Assembly (NCBI GenBank): GCA_050264575.1
Contig: JBLNGH010000583.1
Coordinates: 1 to 13,728 of the forward strand
DNA from: DASQFI01 sp050264575
GTDB taxonomy: Bacteria > Acidobacteriota > Vicinamibacteria > Vicinamibacterales > SCN-69-37
Direction: 5' to 3'
DNA length: 13,728 nt
The notes below the pieces were generated by a model. It saw nothing but the letters and a program-made list of their open reading frames with translations. It did no database searches and was not told the DNA's origin. Below are positions 7,695 to 13,728 of this stretch, piece by piece (within the stretch, counting starts at the first letter, position 1; every line of letters begins with the position of its first letter). The position numbers and the translations under genes were made by a program.

Positions 7695-8149
7695 TCTCTC
7701 GTCCTGAGCAGCTCGTTCAGCTCGTGCTTGAACTCGTCGAGATCGCGGAAGTTCCGATACACCGACGCGAATCGCACGAACGCGACCTGGTCGAGCTGCT
7801 TGAGCTCGTGCATGACACAGGCGCCGATTTCCTCGGTCGAGATCTCGCGCTCGGGCTTGTCCTGCAGCGCCGTCTCGACCTTGTCGGCCACGGCCTCGAG
7901 GGCGCCGACACGGACAGGCCGCTTTTCGCACGCCTTGAGCAGGCCGGCGACGAGCTTCTGACGATCGAATCGCTCGCGGCGGCCGTCTTTCTTGACCACC
8001 ATGTAGGGGATCTCGTCAATTCGCTCGTAGCTCGTGAATCGGCGGCCGCACTCCAGACACTCGCGGCGCCGGCGAATCACTTCGCCTTCCTTGCTCTCGC
8101 GCGAGTCCACCACCTTGTCGCCAAGGTGGGCGCAGTACGGGCATTTCAT
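7691..8149 (-). CDS. nrdR: Transcriptional repressor NrdR
   Basis: 152 residues, the usual family length. An N-terminal zinc ribbon has Cys3-x2-Cys6 and Cys31-x2-Cys34 with the family's RRRRECLECGRRFTSYER block; an ATP-cone spans about 49-139 (VVKKDGRRERFDRQKL, then VYRNFRDLDEF near the end). NrdR senses ATP/dATP and represses ribonucleotide reductase genes. No ribonucleotide reductase gene is in this window, so it acts elsewhere. It is the first gene of the nrdR-DUF4390-ntrY-ntrX operon. I could not find a convincing pair of NrdR boxes upstream; the 145-bp gap instead carries a purine/pyrimidine repeat. Confidence 0.96.
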   Translation of the reverse strand: MKCPYCAHLGDKVVDSRESKEGEVIRRRRECLECGRRFTSYERIDEIPYMVVKKDGRRERFDRQKLVAGLLKACEKRPVRVGALEAVADKVETALQDKPEREISTEEIGACVMHELKQLDQVAFVRFASVYRNFRDLDEFKHELNELLRTRE

Positions 8150-8230
8150 AAGAGATTCTGAGCCCGTAAGGGCAAAGGGATGGAGATCAAAGGGATCTGG
8201 TCAGCCGCAACAGAACCGACGTTATCATCA
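8150..8230 (-). other. Rest of the nrdR upstream region, with an inverted copy of the purine repeat
   Basis: AGGGCAAAGG at 8169-8178 is the exact reverse complement of CCTTTGCCCT at 8262-8271, and again at 8276-8285, so a transcript across the gap could fold into a 10-bp stem enclosing about 83 or 97 nt. A small agatc/gatct inverted repeat lies near 8184-8198. On the minus strand CAGAAT sits 5 nt before the nrdR ATG and might be a leaderless -10; TGATAAC near 8210-8220 is another weak candidate. No promoter is certain. Confidence 0.4.
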
Positions 8231-8294
8231 CACCCTTTTCCCTCTGCCCCTTCGTCCCTTTCCTTTGCCCTCTGCCCTTTGCCCTCTGCCCTTG
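8231..8294 (-). repeat. Heptad/14-bp tandem repeat, G-quadruplex motif on the minus strand, between the membrane gene and nrdR
   Basis: The plus strand is almost pure pyrimidine with runs of ccc. A 14-bp unit ctttgccctctgcc occurs twice in perfect tandem at 8263-8276 and 8277-8290, itself built of two heptads (ctttgcc, ctctgcc). On the minus strand this gives GGGCAGAGGGCAAAGGG and one further GGG run, with 4-nt loops: a canonical G3 quadruplex motif. The tract directly follows the stop of the upstream membrane gene, so it would be in its mRNA 3' end or the nrdR leader. Confidence 0.75.
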
Positions 8295-9311
8295 CTAGAT
8301 CTTTTCAGCACTTTCGGCCTCGGCCCGCATCCCCTTGAGGCTCCCGAGTGTCAGCCCATCCTGCCACATGAAAACCAGCCCGACGAGGGTGACCGGCACG
8401 AACGACACGGCGTGCAGGACCAGCGCGGCCGCGGCGGACGCTTCCCTCGGCGCCCCGAAGAACTGCGTCAGCGCCAGCAAGTACGTGTAGTGAAAGCCGC
8501 CCACCCCACCGGGGGTCGGCAGCGACACGCCCGCCGCCAGGAGCGCCAGCACCAGGAACGAGCCCAGAAACGGGAACGTCAAATCGAACGCCTGAGACGT
8601 GAGCCAGACACCAAGCGCGATGGATGCCCAGAGCGGCACCGACCAGAACGCCGCGAGGACGAGCTGGCCTGGATGACGCATCACTTTGAGCCCCTCGGCA
8701 AACGTCCGGACCAGCTGTTCCGTGAGGTTCGCGATCCGGCTTGGAAGGTGTCGAGCCAGCTTCCCCGCCCACTGGCCGAGCCGCTCGGGATGGCCGGCCA
8801 GCATGAACAAAAGGACCAGGGCGGTCAGCGATCCGGCGACTGCAATCGCGCTGGCAGTCTTCACCTCCCGGCCGACGTCGACGTTGACGAACGGCAGCGC
8901 GACCGCAAAAAGCATCACGACCGTACAGACATCGAGGAGCCGCTCGATGATCACGGTCGCGAAGGTCGCCGTCGCTTTCAGCCCTTCGGTCCGGGCGAGC
9001 AGGTACGGACGCAGGACTTCGCCGACGCGGCCCGGAAGCAGGAATGTCGCGGCAAAGCCAATCACGGTGGTCCGAAACGCCGTGCGAAATCGCGCTTTTC
9101 CAATCGGGCGCAACAGCGCCTGCCAGCGCCACGCGCGGACCACGTACGTCAGCAATGTCACGAAGACGGCAGCCAGAATCAGACCGGGGCGCGCGTGCGC
9201 GATGGCTAGCCAGGTGGCGCGCAGCTCGACGTTCCGGAAGAACAGCCAGAGCAGTCCCAGCGTCAGCGCGGCAATGAAGAGGGTGTGCCAGCGCAGGCGT
9301 GGAATCGGCAT
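8295..9311 (-). CDS. Lysylphosphatidylglycerol synthase TM-region / YbhN-like flippase-family membrane protein
   Basis: 338 residues, nearly all hydrophobic helices (about eight: near 9-26, 43-60, 81-93, 126-143, 152-172, 217-237, 247-263 and 293-315). The family marks are FLLPGRVGEVLRPYLL (90-105), ER at 123-124 and SLPTPGGVGGF (263-273). These match the integral membrane half of MprF, also found alone (UPF0104/YbhN/AglD-type). The soluble aminoacyl-transfer domain of MprF is absent, so lipid lysination is unlikely; stand-alone members are thought to move or handle lipids across the membrane, with substrate unknown. ATG start; monocistronic as seen, divergent from the DUF4097-like gene and separated from nrdR by 145 bp. 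Confidence 0.85.
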   Translation of the reverse strand: MPIPRLRWHTLFIAALTLGLLWLFFRNVELRATWLAIAHARPGLILAAVFVTLLTYVVRAWRWQALLRPIGKARFRTAFRTTVIGFAATFLLPGRVGEVLRPYLLARTEGLKATATFATVIIERLLDVCTVVMLFAVALPFVNVDVGREVKTASAIAVAGSLTALVLLFMLAGHPERLGQWAGKLARHLPSRIANLTEQLVRTFAEGLKVMRHPGQLVLAAFWSVPLWASIALGVWLTSQAFDLTFPFLGSFLVLALLAAGVSLPTPGGVGGFHYTYLLALTQFFGAPREASAAAALVLHAVSFVPVTLVGLVFMWQDGLTLGSLKGMRAEAESAEKI

Positions 9312-9352
9312 GAGTGTTGAGAACAGCGCGGAGACGGCAAAACCAGAGGTTC

Positions 9353-9361
9353 TACTATAAG
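9353..9361. promoter_or_regulatory. Overlapping -10-like elements for the divergent membrane and DUF4097-like genes
   Basis: The only AT-rich patch in the 65-bp divergent gap. On the plus strand it reads TACTAT (9353-9358) or TATAAG (9356-9361), about 20 bp before the ATG at 9377. On the minus strand the same bases give TATAGT (9359-9354), about 43 bp before the ATG at 9311. No good -35 box is seen on either strand, so this is a weak call. If real, the two genes share one melting site and would compete. Confidence 0.35.
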
Positions 9362-9376
9362 ATTGGCGGCAAGTCT

Positions 9377-10474
9377 ATGGGAAAGCGAGAGTTATTCATC
9401 ATCCTCGGGTTCGTGGTCGTGGGCGTCCTCGCCTATCAGCTGACGGCCCCTGCGGCGACCTCCGACGAGGGGTTCTCGTTTTCCAAGATCTGGCAGGCGA
9501 TGAGGCGGGAAGTCCGCGGCAACCCGGCCCGGGCTGAGTATACCCACACGGGATCGCTCGAGGCGCCCGCCACCCTGACGGAGGTGCGGTTCGCCGACGT
9601 GTCGCGGCTGCGCGTGGTCGGCGAGGCGCGGCAAGACGTCGGGTACGAGCTCAAGGTCGAATCGAACGGGCCCGACGACCAGCACGCGCTCGAGTACGCG
9701 AAGCGCAGCGTGCTCAAAACCGACGACATGGGCGGCGCGCTCACGCTCCGCGTCGAGTATCCGCCGGAAGCCCGGCAAACGAGCGAGCTGACGGTCAAGG
9801 TCCCGCTGCGGATGAATGTCCGCGTCCAGGGCGGATCGCGGCTCGAAGCGACGAACCTGGCGTCGATCCGGCTGGAGGGTGTGTCGAGCACGGTCAAGAT
9901 CGCCTCGATTGCGGGCACGGTCACCGGGAGCCATCGCGGCGGCGACCTCGACGTCACGGACGTCGGCGCCGTCCGTCTCACCTTGTCCGGCTCGCAAGCG
10001 AAGTTTCAGGAAGTTCGCCAGGCGCTCACGCTGGACATGCGCAACACGGAATGCGAAATCGAAGAGCCCAAGGGCACGGTCGAGATCGAAGAGATCAATT
10101 CGCGCATCACGATTACCGACCCGGCCGGTCCGGTCCGCGCCGGCGGCGAGCGCGGACGGATCGTGGTGAACGCGCCCAGGGCCGAAACTCGCGTGGACGT
10201 GCGGCGCGCCGAGGTCGAGGTGCAGATCACTGCGGCGGTGCCGCTGACGCTCGTGACGACGGACGAGGAATTGCGGCTGGTGCTCGACGGCCCGCCGGCG
10301 ATCGAGATCGATGCCGTCACGTCGAACGGATCGATCACGGCGCCCGGTCTCGATCTGAAGCCGGAGACCACCGACCGCGAGACGCGTCTCACGCATTCGT
10401 TCGGAAAAAACGCGACCGTGCGCGCGTCGCTGAGAAATCTTCGCGGCGAGATTGTGATCAGGATGGCGAAGTGA
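9377..10474 (+). CDS. Membrane-anchored DUF4097-like beta-repeat protein
   Basis: 365 residues from the ATG at 9377; the frame is open to 9314 but the added residues are basic and precede the hydrophobic anchor. Residues 5-23 (ELFIILGFVVVGVLAYQLTA) form one N-terminal transmembrane helix or uncleaved signal. From about 75 to the end the sequence is a series of short beta strands with repeated patterns such as VRVQGGSRLEATNLASIRLEG and GTVTGSHRGGDLDVTDVGAVRLTLSGS, as in DUF4097/DUF2807-type beta-solenoid proteins, which are often cell-surface or periplasmic. No catalytic motif is seen. It sits 27 bp ahead of purC on the same strand, so they may be co-transcribed. Function unknown. Confidence 0.75.
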   Translation: MGKRELFIILGFVVVGVLAYQLTAPAATSDEGFSFSKIWQAMRREVRGNPARAEYTHTGSLEAPATLTEVRFADVSRLRVVGEARQDVGYELKVESNGPDDQHALEYAKRSVLKTDDMGGALTLRVEYPPEARQTSELTVKVPLRMNVRVQGGSRLEATNLASIRLEGVSSTVKIASIAGTVTGSHRGGDLDVTDVGAVRLTLSGSQAKFQEVRQALTLDMRNTECEIEEPKGTVEIEEINSRITITDPAGPVRAGGERGRIVVNAPRAETRVDVRRAEVEVQITAAVPLTLVTTDEELRLVLDGPPAIEIDAVTSNGSITAPGLDLKPETTDRETRLTHSFGKNATVRASLRNLRGEIVIRMAK

Positions 10475-10501
10475 TAGTCTCTCGGTTTCTTTGGCCGGGA
10501 C

Positions 10502-11434
10502 ATGCCGTCGGCAGTCATACTCGAAACCAATCTGTCCGGGATTCCACTTGCGCGACGCGGGAAAGTCCGCGACGTTTACGATCTCGGCGAACACCTGCTG
10601 ATCGTCGCCACCGATCGCATCTCGGCGTTCGATTACGTGCTCGGTTCCGGCATCCCGGATAAGGGCCGCGTCCTCACACAGCTTTCTGCGTTCTGGTTCG
10701 AGCACGTCACCGACCTCACGCCGCATCATCTCGTGGCGATCGACGCCGCCGATTTCCCGGCGGCCCTCAAGCCGCATCGGGAGCTGCTCCGCGGGCGATC
10801 CATGCTCGTGCGCAAGACGAATCCGCTGCCCGTCGAGTGCGTCGCGCGCGGGTACCTGTCGGGATCGGGCTGGAAGGAATACCAGAAGACCGGCGCCGTC
10901 TGCGCGATTCGGCTGCCGCCGGGCCTGCACGAGTCCGATCGGCTGCCGGCGCCGATTTTCACGCCGGCGACGAAAGCCGAGTCCGGCCACGACGAGAACA
11001 TCAGCGAGGCGGAAGCCGGCCGCATCGTCGGTCCGGATCTCATCGGACGGCTGCGCGACCTGACCCTGGCGATCTACTCGCGCGGGGTCGCGCACGCCGC
11101 GACGCGCGGCATCCTGATCGCCGACACGAAGTTCGAATTCGGTCTGGCGACGAACGGGCGCAGTCCCGCCGAACCGCGAAGCGCGAAGGCGGACCTTGTG
11201 CTCATCGACGAGGTGCTGACGCCGGACTCCTCGCGGTTCTGGCCCGCGGCAAGCTACGAGCCGGGCCACTCGCAGCCGAGCTTCGACAAGCAGTTCGTCC
11301 GCGATTATCTCGAGGACATCGGCTGGAACAAGCAGCCGCCCGTCCCGTCGCTGCCCGATGACGTCGTGCTGAAGACGCGCGAAAAGTACGTCGAGGCCTA
11401 CCGGCAAATCACCGGCTCGGATCTCCGGGACTGA
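10502..11434 (+). CDS. purC: Phosphoribosylaminoimidazole-succinocarboxamide synthase (SAICAR synthetase)
   Basis: 310 residues. The enzyme joins CAIR and aspartate with ATP in de novo purine synthesis. Family marks: nucleotide-binding RRGKVRDVYDLG (18-29), TDRISAFDYVL (37-47), the first signature LPVECVARGYLSGSG (109-123), FTPATKAESGHDENIS (153-168), the second signature IADTKFEFG (206-214) and IDEVLTPDSSRFW (235-247). The length and the PATKAESGHDENIS block resemble the longer yeast Ade1-like form rather than the roughly 240-residue form of E. coli. A short extra segment (about 216-230, ATNGRSPAEPRSAKA) lies just after the second signature. No other pur gene is in the window. Its stop is 5 bp before the Fis-like gene. 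Confidence 0.96.
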   Translation: MPSAVILETNLSGIPLARRGKVRDVYDLGEHLLIVATDRISAFDYVLGSGIPDKGRVLTQLSAFWFEHVTDLTPHHLVAIDAADFPAALKPHRELLRGRSMLVRKTNPLPVECVARGYLSGSGWKEYQKTGAVCAIRLPPGLHESDRLPAPIFTPATKAESGHDENISEAEAGRIVGPDLIGRLRDLTLAIYSRGVAHAATRGILIADTKFEFGLATNGRSPAEPRSAKADLVLIDEVLTPDSSRFWPAASYEPGHSQPSFDKQFVRDYLEDIGWNKQPPVPSLPDDVVLKTREKYVEAYRQITGSDLRD

Positions 11435-11439
11435 TTCTG

Positions 11440-11649
11440 ATGCGCGACGACCTGGCTGCCCTCGTCCAGCAGATGATCGATCGCGGCATTCTCTTCGACG
11501 ATGCGCAGCGCGAGTTCGAGCGGACGTTCCTCTCGCGCGTGCTGGCCAAGGCCAACTACAACGTCTGCAAGGCCGCCAAGATGACCGGCCTCCACCGGAA
11601 CACGCTCAGCCGGAAAATGGCTGCCTACAAGATTCGGAAGACCGCTTGA
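11440..11649 (+). CDS. Small Fis-type helix-turn-helix DNA-binding protein
   Basis: 69 residues. Residues 1-25 form a helix (MRDDLAALVQQMIDRGILFD); residues about 28-66 are a Fis-type helix-turn-helix (FERTFLSRVLAKANYNVCKA, then AKMTGLHRNTLSRKMAAYKI). The pattern N-x-C/S-x-A-A-x-x-x-G-x-x-R-x-T/N-L-x-x-K-M is the same as in the C-terminal domain of the NtrX-like protein here (GNISRTADALGIERSNLYKK). It has no receiver or AAA+ domain, so it is a stand-alone DNA-binding module, probably dimeric like Fis. It starts 5 bp after purC, suggesting co-transcription, and its stop codon overlaps the -35 box of the groESL promoter. Target unknown; the gene next door is an obvious candidate (inference). 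Confidence 0.85.
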   Translation: MRDDLAALVQQMIDRGILFDDAQREFERTFLSRVLAKANYNVCKAAKMTGLHRNTLSRKMAAYKIRKTA

Positions 11650-11675
11650 CAGGGTTTTTCGGCCTTTCATATATT
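11646..11675 (+). promoter_or_regulatory. Sigma-70-type promoter of groESL
   Basis: A perfect TTGACA (11646-11651), an 18-bp spacer and TATATT (11670-11675, 5 of 6 matches to TATAAT). The -35 box contains the TGA stop of the Fis-like gene. Transcription should start about 11682, inside the CIRCE operator, leaving a leader of about 135 nt before groES. The leader is GC-rich with only weak short hairpins that I could see. Confidence 0.8.
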
Positions 11676-11701
11676 TAGCAGTCGGTCATATCGACTGCTA
11701 A
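11675..11701 (+). promoter_or_regulatory. CIRCE operator (HrcA-binding inverted repeat), variant arm sequence
   Basis: TTAGCAGTC (11675-11683), 9-bp spacer, GACTGCTAA (11693-11701): a perfect 9-9-9 inverted repeat. The classical CIRCE is TTAGCACTC-N9-GAGTGCTAA, so each arm differs at one symmetric position (C to G). Position and geometry fit HrcA control of chaperonin genes: it abuts the -10 box and spans the predicted start site, so a bound repressor would block initiation. HrcA itself is not in the window. Confidence 0.92.
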
Positions 11702-11818
11702 CAGTCAGGGCACGCGACTGCCAGCCGTCGGATCCGTCGCAGCGGGCTGATAGCCGCCCCTGCGGACCGCCACTCAAGACGTCTCGGCCGCCCGTCGGCC
11801 GCGTGGAAAGGGACAGCC

Positions 11819-12109
11819 ATGAAGGTGAGACCACTGCACGATCGCATCATCGTCCAGCGCATCGAGGAAGAGGAACAGCGCGTGGGCGGCATCATCATTC
11901 CGGATACGGCCAAGGAAAAGCCCCAGCAGGGCAAAGTCATCGCCGTCGGCAAGGGCCGGATCGAGAAGGACGGCAAAGTCACGCCGCTCGACGTGAAGGC
12001 CGGCGACACGGTGCTGTTCGGCAAGTACGCCGGGCAGGAAATCAAGATCGACGGCGCCGAGTACCTCATCGTCCGCGAGGAAGAAGTGCTCGGAGTTATC
12101 GAGAAGTAG
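11819..12109 (+). CDS. groES: Co-chaperonin GroES
   Basis: 96 residues, normal length. Starts MKVRPLHDRIIVQRIEEEEQ, the family signature; the mobile loop that touches GroEL is at about 16-32 with the hydrophobic GGIIIPD segment (23-29). GroES forms the seven-membered lid on GroEL and closes the folding chamber. Start fixed by homology and by AAGGGA at 11808-11813, 5 nt before the ATG. First gene of the CIRCE-controlled operon; groEL follows after 90 bp. Confidence 0.98.
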   Translation: MKVRPLHDRIIVQRIEEEEQRVGGIIIPDTAKEKPQQGKVIAVGKGRIEKDGKVTPLDVKAGDTVLFGKYAGQEIKIDGAEYLIVREEEVLGVIEK

Positions 12110-12133
12110 CGCGGACTGGTTTCTAAGTCCGCG
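12110..12133 (+). other. Hairpin 1 in the groES-groEL intergenic region
   Basis: CGCGGACT (12110-12117), loop GGTTTCTA, AGTCCGCG (12126-12133): a perfect 8-bp stem that starts directly after the groES stop codon. No U-tract follows, so it is unlikely to terminate the operon fully; it may protect the groES 3' end or mark a processing point between the two cistrons. Confidence 0.7.
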
Positions 12134-12146
12134 GTTGACGCGGACA

Positions 12147-12170
12147 GGCGGACGTGGAGTGCAGTCCGCC
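12147..12170 (+). other. Hairpin 2 in the groES-groEL intergenic region
   Basis: GGCGGAC (12147-12153), 10-nt loop, GTCCGCC (12164-12170): a perfect 7-bp stem ending 18 bp before the groEL Shine-Dalgarno (GGAG, 12189-12192). Its arms share GCGGAC/GTCCGC with hairpin 1, and another GCGGAC sits at 12140-12145, so alternative pairings across the region are possible. Confidence 0.65.
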
Positions 12171-12199
12171 CTATGAATTCCTCTTAATGGAGCGCAGCA

Positions 12200-13728
<1,529 letters not shown>

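Noticed and set aside
7695..7931. N-terminal extension of the DUF4390 protein into nrdR
   Set aside because: The extra 79 residues are basic, lie wholly inside the nrdR frame and would bury the signal peptide. The ATG at 7694 gives a standard ATGA overlap.
9392..11407. A 671-codon minus-strand open frame across the DUF4097-like gene and purC
   Set aside because: It spans two genes that are well supported on the other strand, is very rich in Arg and His, and has no family signature.

Overview
This 13.7 kb window is GC-rich bacterial chromosome. It is packed with ordinary genes on both strands, with short gaps and many 4-bp start/stop overlaps. I see no transposase, phage gene, integrase, CRISPR array, tRNA or rRNA. 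The gene set suggests an Acidobacteriota-type organism (Vicinamibacteria-like) or a relative: an NtrY/NtrX pair next to DUF4390 and nrdR, a stand-alone formimidoyltransferase, a yeast-type PurC, a DUF4097-like protein and a CIRCE-controlled groESL operon. That placement is inference from gene content and base composition; no marker gene here proves it.

Layout: (1) 1-2471, minus strand, an operon read right to left: a TPR/single-helix membrane protein, then a zinc-ribbon protein with a repetitive Pro-rich linker and a C-terminal RDD membrane domain, then the first 36 codons of pgpA. Each junction is an ATGA overlap. (2) 2472-2551, a divergent promoter region. (3) 2552-3448, plus strand, glutamate formimidoyltransferase. 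It converges on the next operon across a 25-bp gap holding a perfect 6-bp hairpin. (4) 3474-8149, minus strand, read as nrdR, DUF4390 protein, ntrY-like kinase, ntrX-like sigma-54 activator, all overlapping or nearly so. (5) 8150-8294, an intergenic stretch with a 7/14-bp tandem repeat that is a G-quadruplex motif on the minus strand. (6) 8295-9311, minus strand, an integral membrane protein of the lysylphosphatidylglycerol synthase TM / flippase-like family. (7) 9377-11649, plus strand: a DUF4097-like membrane-anchored protein, purC and a 69-residue Fis-type DNA-binding protein. (8) 11646-13728, plus strand: a sigma-70-type promoter whose -35 box overlaps the preceding stop codon, a CIRCE operator, groES, two hairpins and groEL, which runs off the window end.

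Functionally the window combines housekeeping (purine synthesis, chaperonins, dNTP-pool control by NrdR, phosphatidylglycerol synthesis by PgpA) with membrane-linked signalling (NtrYX). I did not find a clear new defence, secretion or biosynthetic system. The points most worth a second look are the variant CIRCE overlapping the promoter, the paired hairpins between groES and groEL, the purine/G4 repeat ahead of nrdR, the small Fis-like gene between purC and groES, and the TPR / zinc-ribbon-RDD pair coupled to pgpA. No gene-free stretch exceeds 170 bases.
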